NCBI GenBank assembly: GCA_964420125.1
Contig: CAYQQQ010000021.1
Location: forward strand, 16,832-80,831
Direction: 5' to 3'
From: CAYQQQ01 sp964420125
Lineage (GTDB): Bacteria > Actinomycetota > Acidimicrobiia > Acidimicrobiales > Microtrichaceae
Length of the DNA stretch: 64,000 bases
Position numbers and translations under genes: made by a program. Below the pieces are notes generated by a model, which saw only the letters and a list, made by a program, of their open reading frames with translations, did not search any database and had not been told where the DNA came from. This document shows, in pieces, positions 56,299 to 64,000 of the stretch (position 1 is its first letter; each line of letters starts with the position of its first letter).

Positions 56299-57069
56299 AT
56301 GGGACCTGACATCGACCCCGTCGCCGCCGGCGGCTTCTCCTCGGCGGCGGGCCACTACCAGCGCTCCCGGCCGACCTACGCCCGGGAGGCCGTCGGGCTG
56401 CTGAAGGAGCAGCTGCCCCCCGGCGCGGTGGTCGACCTGGCGGCCGGCACCGGCATCCTCTCCGGCCAGCTGCGGCGGGCCGGTCGACAGGTGGTGGCGC
56501 TGGAGCCGCTGGCGGAGATGCTGGCCCAGCTCCGCCTCGCCCAGCCCGGGGTGCCCGCCGTGCAGGCGGTGGCGGAGTCGCTGCCCCTGCGCGACGGCTC
56601 GCTCGCCGGTGTGACCGTGGCCCAGGCCTTCCACTGGTTCGACGCGTCGGCGGCGCTGGCGGAGCTCGCCCGGGCGCTGGCGCCCCAGGGCCTGCTGGCG
56701 ATGGTGTGGAACGTGCGCGACGAGACGGTGCCCTGGGTCAGGCGGTTGACCGACCTGATCGAGGCCCGCTCGGGTGGTCGGCCCTACGCCGAGCACCGGG
56801 AGCACCTCTGGGAGGAGGTCGTGGAGCGCGACGGCCGCTTCGAGCACCTGGGCACCCACCGCTTCGCCAACCCCGTGCCCTCCAGCGTGGAGCTGATGGT
56901 GGAGCGGGTCCGCTCCACGTCCTTCGTGGCGGTGATGCCCGCCGCCGAGCGCGACGCGCTGGTCGCCGAGGTGGTGGACCTGCTGGCCGGCACCCCCGAG
57001 GTGGGCGGCCGGGAGCGCTTCGACTACCCGCACCACACGGTGGTGCACCTGTTCCGTCGCCGTGGGTGA
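56299..57069 (+). CDS. SAM-dependent methyltransferase, class I
   Basis: 256 aa. VVDLAAGTGILSGQL is the SAM loop, followed by ALEPLAEMLAQL (acidic end of strand 2), AESLPLRDGS and AQAFHWFD, the pattern of the UbiE/methyltransferase-11 family with unknown acceptor. GGAGGA at 56281 serves either a GTG at 56287 or the ATG at 56299; I use the ATG. Its end overlaps mutY by 8 bases. Confidence 0.82.
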   Translation: MGPDIDPVAAGGFSSAAGHYQRSRPTYAREAVGLLKEQLPPGAVVDLAAGTGILSGQLRRAGRQVVALEPLAEMLAQLRLAQPGVPAVQAVAESLPLRDGSLAGVTVAQAFHWFDASAALAELARALAPQGLLAMVWNVRDETVPWVRRLTDLIEARSGGRPYAEHREHLWEEVVERDGRFEHLGTHRFANPVPSSVELMVERVRSTSFVAVMPAAERDALVAEVVDLLAGTPEVGGRERFDYPHHTVVHLFRRRG

Positions 57070-57952
57070 CCGGAGGGCGGCGAGATCGTCGGCGGTGCTG
57101 GCGTGGGGCGACCAGCACCGCCGCGACCTGTCGTGGCGGGCCACCCGCGACCCGTGGGCGGTGCTGGTGGCCGAGGTGATGCTCCAGCAGACCCAGGTGG
57201 CGAGGGTGCAGGCGCGGTGGTCGCCCTGGATGGGGCGCTGGCCCACCCCCGCCGCCCAGGCTGCCGCCTCGCAGGCCGAGGTGCTGCGAGAGTGGCAGGG
57301 CCTCGGCTACCCCCGCCGGGCCCGCAACCTGTGGTTGGCGGCCCAGCGGATCGTGGAGGACCACGGCGGAGCGGTGCCCGAGGGAGAGCCGGCGTTGCGG
57401 GCGCTGCCCGGCGTGGGCCCCTACACGGCGCGGGCGGTGCGGGTGTTCGCCTTCGAGGCCGACGAGGGGGTGCTCGACACCAACGTCGGGCGGGTCCTGG
57501 CCCGCTGGCACGGTGATCGGCTGTCGTCGGGGCAGGCCCAGCGGGCGGCCGACGCCCAGGTGCCCGCCGGCTCGGGCTGGGTGTGGAACCAGACGCTGCT
57601 CGACCTGGCCGCCACCGTGTGCACGAAGCGGGCCCCGGCGTGCGGGGAGTGCCCGGTGCGACGGTGGTGCGCCTGGGGCGCTGCGGGGTGCCCCGCCCCC
57701 GACCCGGCGGAGGGCTCGGCGGGGGTGTCGCGCCGCCAGGCCCGCTTCGAGGGGTCCCAGCGCCAGGTGCGCGGCCGGGTGCTGCGGGCGCTGGCCGAGG
57801 GTCCGCTGTCGGAGTCTGTCCTGGTCGAGAGATCTGAGCTGGCCGAGGGATCTGTGCTGGCCAGGGGATCCGAGCTGGCCGCAGCGCTGGCCTCGCTCGC
57901 CGAGGACGGCTTGGTCGAGCTCGTCGGCGCGGGGTGGCGACTGCGAGGGTGA
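57062..57952 (+). CDS. mutY: A/G-specific adenine DNA glycosylase
   Basis: 296 aa. Removes adenine mispaired with 8-oxoguanine. Catalytic E38 (EVMLQQTQV), HhH motif LPGVGPYTARAV, D139 in DTNVGRV, and the [4Fe-4S] ligands C187, C194, C197 and C203 (Cx6Cx2Cx5C) are present. The C-terminal NUDIX-like 8-oxoG domain of longer MutY proteins is missing; instead there is a short helical tail of about 70 residues with three tandem repeats. This resembles the short actinobacterial MutY form. GTG start overlapping the methyltransferase. Confidence 0.93.
   Translation: MGDRRAARSSAVLAWGDQHRRDLSWRATRDPWAVLVAEVMLQQTQVARVQARWSPWMGRWPTPAAQAAASQAEVLREWQGLGYPRRARNLWLAAQRIVEDHGGAVPEGEPALRALPGVGPYTARAVRVFAFEADEGVLDTNVGRVLARWHGDRLSSGQAQRAADAQVPAGSGWVWNQTLLDLAATVCTKRAPACGECPVRRWCAWGAAGCPAPDPAEGSAGVSRRQARFEGSQRQVRGRVLRALAEGPLSESVLVERSELAEGSVLARGSELAAALASLAEDGLVELVGAGWRLRG
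57824..57880 (+). repeat. Three degenerate 18-bp repeats in the mutY tail
   Basis: Units of the type GAGGGATCTGTGCTGGCC, three in a row with a few changes, encode E-R/G-S-E/V-L-A. They keep the reading frame of mutY. Confidence 0.7.
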
Positions 57953-57954
57953 GC

Positions 57955-58845
57955 TCAGGCGGTCAGGTGCTCCAGGATGAGCCCGCCGACCAGCTCCGGC
58001 TGCTCCAGGTGCAGGAAGTGGCCGACGCCGTCCAGCACCTCCGACCGGCTGCCCTCGACGGTGAGCATCCCGCCCACCAGGTCGGCCAGCTCGGCACCCA
58101 TGCAGCCGTCGTCGCGGCCGTGCAGGTAGAGGAGGGGCTGGGGCGGGATGGCCAGGGTGGCGGCCTGCGCCTCGGCCAGCTCCGGTGACTGCAGCGAGGC
58201 GTCGAGGGTCTGGCGGTAGTAGCCGAGGGCGGCGGCGAGGTGCTCGGGGGTGGCCATGCACTCGACGAAGTGGGCGACGTCCTCGGCGGCGTCGTAGCCG
58301 GGCGACCAGTCGGCCCACAGCCTGGCGATGAACTCGTGGTCGTTCATGGGGATGGCGATGTCGGCCAGCGGGGTCGTCTGGAAGAACATGTACCAGGAGC
58401 GCTTCTGCTGCTCGTAGGAGAGCATCCCCATGGCCGACACCGGCCCCGGCGGGACGGCTGCGGCCGCCACCCGCGACCAGCGTCGGGGTTCCAGGTCGGC
58501 GGCCGCGTAGGTGCCGAGCGCACCCCAGTCGTGGCCCACGATCACGGCCCGCTCGTCACCGCCGAGGGCGTCGTGCAGGGCGTTGGCGTCCAGGCCCAGC
58601 ACACCGCACTGGTAGCGGCCGGCGGGGTCGAGGTCGCTGGGGGCGTAGCCCCGCAGGAAGGGCGCCACGGCGCGGAACCCCGCGTCGGCGAGGCGAGGCA
58701 GCAGGTGGCGGAAGGTGTGCGCCGAGTCGGGGTAGCCGTGCAGGCAGAGCGCCAGAGGGCCGTCGGCGGGGCCGGTCTCCAGGCACTCGAGCTCCAGGCC
58801 GTGGGCCTGCCGGCGGTGACGTTCCAGGGTGGTTCGATCGTTCAC
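57955..58845 (-). CDS. Alpha/beta hydrolase, epoxide hydrolase-like
   Basis: 296 aa. Oxyanion motif HGYPDS, nucleophile elbow GHDWGA with Asp as nucleophile, cap domain in the middle, YLHGRDDGCMG as the acid loop and GVGHFLHLE with the catalytic His. Asp nucleophile indicates epoxide hydrolase or haloalkane dehalogenase rather than an esterase. GTG start with TAGCGT 8 nt upstream. Convergent with mutY. Confidence 0.88.
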   Translation of the reverse strand: MNDRTTLERHRRQAHGLELECLETGPADGPLALCLHGYPDSAHTFRHLLPRLADAGFRAVAPFLRGYAPSDLDPAGRYQCGVLGLDANALHDALGGDERAVIVGHDWGALGTYAAADLEPRRWSRVAAAAVPPGPVSAMGMLSYEQQKRSWYMFFQTTPLADIAIPMNDHEFIARLWADWSPGYDAAEDVAHFVECMATPEHLAAALGYYRQTLDASLQSPELAEAQAATLAIPPQPLLYLHGRDDGCMGAELADLVGGMLTVEGSRSEVLDGVGHFLHLEQPELVGGLILEHLTA

Positions 58846-58944
58846 GGGCGGTCACGCTACCGACCGGGCGCCCTTCGCCGTGCGCACCGGTCGTGGGAGA
58901 CGATCGATGTGGGAGAGTTCGGGAGTGACGGCGAGGGTGGGTCC

Positions 58945-59976
58945 GTGAGGATCGATCGGAGTGTGGAGGAGTTGGAGCTGTCGGGGGACCTTCAGCTGTG
59001 GGTGACGGGCGCGCCACTGGACGCGGTGCGGGGGGCGGTGGGGCGGGCGCTGGAGTCCGGGATCCCTCGATCGCCGTCGATGTGCGTGGTCTCCGAGCTG
59101 CCGGGTGGGGTGGCGCAGATCGTTGCCGACTTCAAGGACGATTGGGAGTCTGCTCGGGTGTTCTGTTTCGCGTTCGCCGAGGGATTGCGCGAGCTGCCAG
59201 GTGAGGTCGGTCTGACGGCTCGAGCGCCGGGCGTGCCGTTGCGGGGCGTGGGGTCGGTGATGGAGCGGGGCCCGGTTGTGTGGGCGGTGCTGGTTCCCGA
59301 CCCGCCGTTCGTTCACGGGTCGCTCGACACCGGTGTGTCCCCTGAGCTGTGGGGCGAGTTGGCCGCCCAGCTGGTGACCGAGACTCCTCTTGTTTCCATC
59401 GACGGGTCCCTCAACGGTGTGCCGCTTCCCGTGGACGACGTGGCGGCGTACGCCCTGGACCGCGCAACCGAGGATCCTGCCGGCGGCACCGAGTTCGTGT
59501 GGGCGGAGTCGGCCGGCTACCGGGCACTTGACTACCACGCCGGTTTCTTCATCTCGTTGTGCGTGGAAGTCGGGGCGTCACGTGGGGGAACCTACTGGGA
59601 GGTGTTGGATCGGCTGGACGGGTTCCTTCCGCGTCTGGCGGGCGTCTACCTGCGGGAGGCGCGGGTGATGCATCCCATCACGTCGGGAGATCGAGGTGAT
59701 GGGTCGAACTGCGCGCGTCTGCACTGGACGAGGGCCACAACGCGGGCGGGGGTGTCTTTGCTCGACGTGTGGCACCTCAACGTGGTGCCGGTTCCGCTGT
59801 TGGACGATCCCGGGTTCCGCGCGGCGATCAACCTGTTGGGTGGTGACGCCGAGTTGGACGGGCGGCTGCTCACCGTGGGCACACCGCAGGACTGGGCGTA
59901 CGACCACCGCGAGAGCTCCGAGGTCGTCGCCCGGGCCCGTGCCGCGTTGAGGCCCTTCGTCGCTCAGCGGACGTAG
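58945..59976 (+). CDS. Unrecognised protein with atypical codon use
   Basis: 343 aa, soluble, no domain I recognise. It uses GTT, CTT, TTG and GGT codons more than the flanking genes, so it may be a recent arrival. The beginning (GDLQLWVTGAPLDAVRGAVGRAL) looks alpha/beta; the middle has YHAGFFISLCVEVG and the end YDHRESSEVVARAR. GTG 58945 with GAGGGTGG shortly before it is the chosen start; an upstream GTG at 58909 is possible. Alone between a divergent hydrolase and the PHO-box region. Confidence 0.62.
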   Translation: MRIDRSVEELELSGDLQLWVTGAPLDAVRGAVGRALESGIPRSPSMCVVSELPGGVAQIVADFKDDWESARVFCFAFAEGLRELPGEVGLTARAPGVPLRGVGSVMERGPVVWAVLVPDPPFVHGSLDTGVSPELWGELAAQLVTETPLVSIDGSLNGVPLPVDDVAAYALDRATEDPAGGTEFVWAESAGYRALDYHAGFFISLCVEVGASRGGTYWEVLDRLDGFLPRLAGVYLREARVMHPITSGDRGDGSNCARLHWTRATTRAGVSLLDVWHLNVVPVPLLDDPGFRAAINLLGGDAELDGRLLTVGTPQDWAYDHRESSEVVARARAALRPFVAQRT

Positions 59977-60049
59977 CCACCATCGCCGGGCTCGCCGGTC
60001 GGCACCGCCGATGGCGACCCTCGCCAGCCGTTCGAGATGGCGAGAAATG

Positions 60050-60100
60050 GGTCACAACCGCTCCCCGTGATGACCGTCGTTCACCTACAGTTCACTCACT
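60050..60100 (+). promoter_or_regulatory. PHO-box-like direct repeats before the MBL hydrolase
   Basis: GTTCACCTACA (60079-60089) and GTTCACTCACT (60090-60100) are two adjacent 11-nt direct repeats beginning GTTCAC, the unit length and core of PhoP binding sites in Streptomyces. A further GGTCACAACCG at 60050-60060 is a weaker relative. TACAGT (60086-60091) is a possible -10 inside the box, which would mean repression; another promoter placement would mean activation. Confidence 0.55.
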
Positions 60101-60145
60101 GGGCCCGATGGGCTGGGCCCGGTCGATCAGGGGGCTACAGCAGAG

Positions 60146-61087
60146 GTGGACGTCACCTTCTTCGGAGTACGTGGGTCGACCCCGTGCTCCAGCGACGCGG
60201 TCAAGCGCTACGGGGGCAACACCTCCTGCGTCGCGATCGAGCGCCCGGGCAGGGAGCCGATCATCTTCGACCTCGGCACCGGCCTGCGCTTCTTCGGCGT
60301 GCAGCGGGTGCACGACGAGCCCTTCCGGGGCCACGCCCTGCTCAGCCACCTCCACTGGGACCACGTGCAGGGCATCCCCTTCTTCACCCCCCTGCTGTGC
60401 GAGGGCGCCCGCCTCGACGTCCACGGCCCGCCCCAGGAGCACCTCTCCCTCGAGGAGGCGGTGCGCTGCTTCGTGGCGCCCCCCTACTTCCCCGTCGGCA
60501 TCGAGCAGCTCCCGTGCGAGATCGTGTTCCACGAGGTCGATGGCGAGACCTTCCACATCGACGACGCCGAGGTGCGCAGCGCCCTGGTGCCCCACATCGG
60601 CCCCACCCTGGGGTTCCGGGTCACGGTCGAGGGCGTGTCCATCGCGTATGTGAGCGACCACCAGCAGCCCGGCGTCGGTGCCCGGGAGGTCGACCCCGAG
60701 GTGGTGGACCTCTGCGAAGGCGTCGACCTGCTCATCCACGACGCCCAGTTCGACGACCTCGAGTTCTCCATGCGCTCCGACTGGGGCCACTGCACCGTCG
60801 ACTACGCCGTCGAGGTGGCCGCCCGGGCCGGGGTGAAGGCCCTCGCCCTGTTCCACCACGACCCCTCCCACTCCGACGCCCACCTCGACGAGCTGCTCGG
60901 CGACGCCAGCACCAAGGCGGCCGTCCGCGGGGTGCACGAGGTCATCGCCGCCCACGAGGGGCTCACCATCAGCTACGGCCGGGACGCCTCCCGCTCCGCC
61001 TCCAACGGCACCGCCCCGCCCTCCCGGGCCGGGGCGCCGGTGGCCCCCTCGACCGCCGCTGCCACGGTCGGTCGGATCGCCACCTGA
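60146..61087 (+). CDS. MBL-fold metal-dependent hydrolase
   Basis: 313 aa. FFGVRGSTPC at the start is typical of the PhnP/RNase Z-like phosphodiesterase branch; zinc motif SHLHWDH at 67-73, then HIGPTLGFRV, YVSDHQQ (metal Asp) and HHDPSHSD with the last His. Branch members act on cyclic or phosphodiester substrates. The Ala/Ser/Pro tail of about 25 residues is low complexity. GTG start after GCAGAGG. The PHO-box-like repeats upstream agree with a phosphate-related role, which remains inferred. Confidence 0.85.
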   Translation: MDVTFFGVRGSTPCSSDAVKRYGGNTSCVAIERPGREPIIFDLGTGLRFFGVQRVHDEPFRGHALLSHLHWDHVQGIPFFTPLLCEGARLDVHGPPQEHLSLEEAVRCFVAPPYFPVGIEQLPCEIVFHEVDGETFHIDDAEVRSALVPHIGPTLGFRVTVEGVSIAYVSDHQQPGVGAREVDPEVVDLCEGVDLLIHDAQFDDLEFSMRSDWGHCTVDYAVEVAARAGVKALALFHHDPSHSDAHLDELLGDASTKAAVRGVHEVIAAHEGLTISYGRDASRSASNGTAPPSRAGAPVAPSTAAATVGRIAT

Positions 61088-61197
61088 GCCTCGCGGGCGG
61101 CAACCGGGCCGGGCCTGCGTTCCCCGCCCCGAACCACGACGGTTAGCCTGCCTCTCTCGATCACCAGAGTGGACCGCCACCAGAGGGGAACCGTGCC

Positions 61198-61722
61198 GTG
61201 CCGGATGACGTGAGCGACCAGCGCAGCGAGTTGGACGTCGAGATCGACCCTCGGGAGTTCCGCACCGTGCTGGGCCACTTCCCCACCGGGGTGACCGTCG
61301 TCGCCGGCCTCCACGACGGCCGCCCCCGCGGCCTGGCGGTCGGCTCCTTCTTCTCCGTCTCCCTCGACCCGCCGCTGGTGGGGTTCTGCGTCGGCTGCCA
61401 GTCCTCGTCGTGGGGCCCCATCGAGCGCTCGGGCGCCTTCGCGGTGAGCGTGCTCTCCGAGCACCAGGCCGAGGTCAGCAACGTGTTCTCCTCCAAGACC
61501 GAGGACAAGTTCGCCTCCGTGGACTGGTTCCCCTCCCCGGTGACCGGCTCGCCCTGCGTGCGCGACGCCATCGCCCACGTCGACTGCGGCATCGAGGCGG
61601 TGCACGAGGGCGGCGACCACCTCATCGTGGTGGGCAGGGTCCGCGCCCTGGACGTGCATCGCGCCGATCACGGTCCCCTGGTGTTCTTCAAGGGCGGCTA
61701 CGGCCGCCACCAGCCACTCTGA
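61198..61722 (+). CDS. Flavin reductase-like FMN-binding protein
   Basis: 174 aa, flavin reductase domain (HpaC/RutF-like): FRTVLGHFPTGVTVVAG, then GLAVGSFFSVSLDPPLVGFCV with the flavin-binding Ser/Thr, SGAFAVSVLSEHQ, and GDHLIVVGRVRAL. Supplies reduced FMN/FAD to a partner monooxygenase, which is not adjacent. GTG start; AGAGGGG lies 9 nt upstream, and TAGCCT at 61145 is the likely -10. The next gene starts 12 bases later. Confidence 0.87.
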   Translation: MPDDVSDQRSELDVEIDPREFRTVLGHFPTGVTVVAGLHDGRPRGLAVGSFFSVSLDPPLVGFCVGCQSSSWGPIERSGAFAVSVLSEHQAEVSNVFSSKTEDKFASVDWFPSPVTGSPCVRDAIAHVDCGIEAVHEGGDHLIVVGRVRALDVHRADHGPLVFFKGGYGRHQPL

Positions 61723-61734
61723 ACCGGAGCAACC

Positions 61735-62253
61735 ATGCCGATCTACGCCCTCGGCGACCAGGTCCCCGACATCCACCCCGATGCCTACATCCACCCCGAC
61801 GCCGTCGTCATCGGCTCGGTGACCGTCGGGGCGCGCTCCTCGGTGTGGCCGTGCGCCGTCCTGCGGGGCGACGACGGGCTGATCGTGGTGGGGGAGGACT
61901 GCTCCGTGCAGGACGGTGCCGTGCTGCACACCACCCCGGTGTGGCCAACCCGTCTCGGCAACCGGGTGACGGTGGGCCACAACGCCCACCTCGAGGCCTG
62001 CACGGTGGGGGACCGGGCCCTCATCGGCTCGGGGTCGATCGTGCTGCACAACGCAGTCGTCGGCGAGGAGGCCCTGGTGGGTGCCGGCGCCTTCGTGGGC
62101 AACAACAAGGTGGTGCCGCCGCTGGCGCTGGCGGTGGGGGTGCCCGCCACCATCAAGGAGGGCGCGCTGCAACCCGGCCACTTCCACCACGGGGTGGAGT
62201 CCTACATCGCACGCGCCGAGCGCTACCGCCGCGACCTCCGCCGCCTCGACTGA
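61735..62253 (+). CDS. Gamma-carbonic anhydrase-like hexapeptide protein
   Basis: 172 aa left-handed beta-helix protein of the YrdA/PaaY/CaiE-like gamma-CA family. Zinc ligands H65 (GAVLH) and H82 (VGHNA) are present, but at the third position, five residues on from H82, there is E87 in place of His; H85 stands nearby. R44 and the hexapeptide pattern are kept. Activity as a carbonic anhydrase is therefore doubtful. GGAGCAACC before the ATG. Confidence 0.86.
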   Translation: MPIYALGDQVPDIHPDAYIHPDAVVIGSVTVGARSSVWPCAVLRGDDGLIVVGEDCSVQDGAVLHTTPVWPTRLGNRVTVGHNAHLEACTVGDRALIGSGSIVLHNAVVGEEALVGAGAFVGNNKVVPPLALAVGVPATIKEGALQPGHFHHGVESYIARAERYRRDLRRLD

Positions 62254-62295
62254 GCGCACCCGCCACATACACACCCCCATCGGTCCCCATTGGTT

Positions 62296-62338
62296 CTGGC
62301 ACCCAGTCGGCACCGCTGCGGTGCACACCGGGTGGCAG
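62296..62338. repeat. GCACCGCTGCGGTGC hairpin repeat, copy 2
   Basis: Same 15-bp core (62310-62324) and similar outer arms (CTGGCACCCA / CGGGTGGCAG) as at 49634-49676, again exactly 43 bp and symmetric. It lies between the convergent ends of the gamma-CA and DUF2752 genes. Confidence 0.72.
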
Positions 62339-62357
62339 TCGGGGCGGGAGCCGGGCG

Positions 62358-62909
62358 TCAGCCGGCGTAGAGGTCGGAGTGCAGCCAGCGCGACAGGGCG
62401 GTGCCTGTCAGGTTGCGCACCACGCCGAAGACCACCAGCAGGATGGCGGCGGTGATCACCAGCCAGTTCGGCGCCTTCGATACGGGGGACGGCTCGCCCC
62501 GCCAGGACCGCGCCACCCACCACACCCACATCAGCACCGCCACGGGGAGGGCCGCCGCCAGCACCACGTTGTGGTCGATCGCCTCGCCGAGGTTCCCTCG
62601 CAGGAGGGCGTTCGTGCAGCGCAGGCCGCCGCAGAAGGGGCAGTCCACGCCGAACACCGAGCGCGACCAGCACAGGGGGACCCCGTCGTCGCCGGGGTCG
62701 ACGAGCGCGATCGCCGCGCAGCCGCAGACGGCGGTGGCGCCGAGTGCGAGGGGTAGCGCCAGGCGCTGCCCTCGGCTGAGCTCCGCCCCGCCGTGGGGCA
62801 CCGCATCGCCGTGACGGGCGGCAGCCGCAGGGAGCGCTTCGCCTGGGAGCGACGCGCCTGGGAGCGCCTCGATCGGCGGGGTCGCCGCGACGGAAGGCTG
62901 CAGGTCCAC
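62358..62909 (-). CDS. DUF2752 membrane protein
   Basis: 183 aa. After a Pro/Ala-rich, partly repeated N-terminal stretch come three to four membrane helices and the DUF2752 motif DCPFCGGLRCT between helices, with its conserved Cys residues. Function unknown. The GTG at 62909 is chosen because TAGGGT ends 7 nt upstream; 62918 or 63035 would extend it. Confidence 0.78.
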   Translation of the reverse strand: MDLQPSVAATPPIEALPGASLPGEALPAAAARHGDAVPHGGAELSRGQRLALPLALGATAVCGCAAIALVDPGDDGVPLCWSRSVFGVDCPFCGGLRCTNALLRGNLGEAIDHNVVLAAALPVAVLMWVWWVARSWRGEPSPVSKAPNWLVITAAILLVVFGVVRNLTGTALSRWLHSDLYAG

Positions 62910-63045
62910 CTCGTCCACCCTACGCCCCGTGCAGGGCCGAACCGTGCCGCGGCGCTCGGGTGGTGGCGGTAGCCCGACCGCCCGACCGCCCGAGGACCGG
63001 CCGACCAGCAGCGCGGCAAGCCTGCGTAGCCGCACGGCACCCGGA

Positions 63046-63069
63046 GTTGTTACTATCCAGATGTTGTTA
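63046..63069 (+). promoter_or_regulatory. sufB promoter region with GTTGTTA direct repeats
   Basis: GTTGTTA occurs at 63046-63052 and 63063-63069, 17 bp apart, in a short AT-rich stretch. TACTAT (63051-63056) is a strong -10 candidate. GGAGG at 63094 is the ribosome site. The repeats may bind a Suf regulator; which one is unknown. Confidence 0.5.
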
Positions 63070-63104
63070 ATTCCCCCCGGTTCCAGTCACCTCGGAGGCA
63101 GGTC

Positions 63105-64000
63105 ATGACCGTCGAGCTCGATCTCTCCAAGTACTCCCTCGGCTGGAGCGACGCGGAGGACTACGTCTTCAAGCCCAAGCGCGGCCTCACCGAGGGCATC
63201 GTGCGGGACATGTCGTGGATGAAGGGCGAGCCCGACTGGATGCTCGACTTCCGCCTCAAGTCGCTGCGCAACTTCGAGAAGCGGCCGATGCCCAACTGGG
63301 GCGGCGACATGTCGGAGATCTACTTCGACGACATCTACTACTACATCAAGCCCACCGAGGAGCAGGTCGAGGACTGGGACGACCTGCCCGACGCGATCAA
63401 GTCCACCTACGAGAAGCTGGGCATCCCCGAGGCGGAGCGCAAGTACCTCGCCGGTGTGACCGCGCAGTACGAGAGCGAGGTCGTCTTCCACCGCAACCGC
63501 GCCGACCTCGAGGCCCAGGGCGTGATCTTCTGCGACATGGACACCGCCCTGCGCGAGTACCCCGAGATCGTCAAGGAGCACTTCGGCACGGTCATCCCCC
63601 GCAACGACAACAAGTTCGCGGCGCTCAACTCCTCGGTGTGGTCGGGCGGGTCGTTCATCTACGTGCCCGAGGGCGTGAAGGTGTCGATGCCGCTGCAGGC
63701 CTACTTCCGCATCAACGCCGAGAACATGGGTCAGTTCGAGCGCACGCTGATCATCGCCGACAAGGGTTCGGAGGTGCACTACATCGAGGGCTGCTCGGCG
63801 CCGGTGTACACCTCCGACTCGCTGCACTCCGCAGTGGTGGAGATCGTGGTGAAGGAGTCCGCCAGGGTCACCTACACCACCATCCAGAACTGGTCGAACA
63901 ACGTGTTCAACCTCGTCACCAAGCGCGCCAAGGTGGAGGCCGAGGGCCACATGGAGTGGATCGACGGCAACATCGGCAGCCGCCTCACCATGAAGTACCC
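63105..64000 (+). CDS. sufB: Fe-S cluster assembly protein SufB (3' end cut off)
   Basis: 298 residues visible of about 470. SufB is the scaffold of the SufBCD complex, where clusters are built with SufC ATPase and SufD. Conserved stretches include LGWSDAEDYVFKPKRGLTE, VWSGGSFIYVPEGVKV, YIEGCSAPVYTSDSLH and TIQNWSNNVFNLVTKRA, the SufB core; the intein sites found in some mycobacterial SufB proteins are not interrupted in the visible part. It appears to begin a suf operon running rightwards; no sufR gene lies directly upstream, unlike in mycobacteria. Confidence 0.95.
   Translation, partial: MTVELDLSKYSLGWSDAEDYVFKPKRGLTEGIVRDMSWMKGEPDWMLDFRLKSLRNFEKRPMPNWGGDMSEIYFDDIYYYIKPTEEQVEDWDDLPDAIKSTYEKLGIPEAERKYLAGVTAQYESEVVFHRNRADLEAQGVIFCDMDTALREYPEIVKEHFGTVIPRNDNKFAALNSSVWSGGSFIYVPEGVKVSMPLQAYFRINAENMGQFERTLIIADKGSEVHYIEGCSAPVYTSDSLHSAVVEIVVKESARVTYTTIQNWSNNVFNLVTKRAKVEAEGHMEWIDGNIGSRLTMKY

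Overview
This is a GC-rich window (about 70% G+C) in which coding fills nearly all the DNA, with frequent ATGA/GTGA start-stop overlaps and no tRNA, rRNA, IS element or CRISPR array that I can see. The gene content (type I fatty acid synthase, mycofactocin genes, KstR-like and PhoP-like sites, TAnnnT promoters set 6-9 nt before start codons) points to an actinobacterium. The combination with malyl-CoA lyase-type carbon metabolism suggests a deep lineage such as Acidimicrobiia, but that placement is inference.

Layout. 1-3169: mycofactocin-linked redox genes, an ETF alpha subunit (cut by the left edge) divergent from an SDR dehydrogenase and the MftF glycosyltransferase. 3247-5871: a predicted lipoprotein and a pair of uncharacterised genes, one with a GYF-type N-terminus. 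6025-9643: a [3Fe-4S]-type ferredoxin, an SdsA-type alkyl sulfatase, an SCO6745-like protein and a small membrane protein. 9822-13102: a four-gene operon of two DUF35-like OB-fold proteins and two thiolase-fold proteins without the catalytic Cys, behind a KstR-like palindrome. 13149-17826: membrane/lipoprotein genes, a histidine phosphatase, a serine hydrolase and an SDR.

17991-29490 is the core of the window: a complete single-chain type I fatty acid synthase (3059 aa), its phosphopantetheinyl transferase AcpS, and a biotinyl-domain/carboxyltransferase fusion, in one overlapping operon. It could couple malonyl-CoA supply, carrier activation and chain synthesis. A TetR regulator ends convergently into this operon, followed by a divergent ferredoxin-ferredoxin reductase pair and a run of overlapping genes (YhhN-type membrane protein, M20 amidohydrolase, DUF2332).

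34642-46317: M1 aminopeptidase, dienoyl-CoA isomerase, MauE-like membrane protein, small HTH protein, P-type cation ATPase, an orphan ABC ATPase with a degenerate signature, zinc alcohol dehydrogenase, glutathione peroxidase, and a DsbB/thioredoxin-like oxidative folding pair. 46395-56192 carries a quinone oxidoreductase and a block that reads as the lower half of an ethylmalonyl-CoA-type route: a malyl/methylmalyl-CoA lyase homologue, a second CitE-family lyase, a methylsuccinyl-CoA dehydrogenase-like enzyme and a MaoC hydratase, with a GGDEF-EAL protein just upstream of the dehydrogenase. 56299-64000: methyltransferase, MutY, alpha/beta hydrolase, an unrecognised gene, an MBL hydrolase behind a PHO-box-like repeat, flavin reductase, gamma-carbonic-anhydrase-like protein, DUF2752 membrane protein, and the start of sufB running off the right edge.

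Two families of long hairpins recur at gene ends (38163/44172 and 49634/62296) and are probably terminators or REP-like elements.
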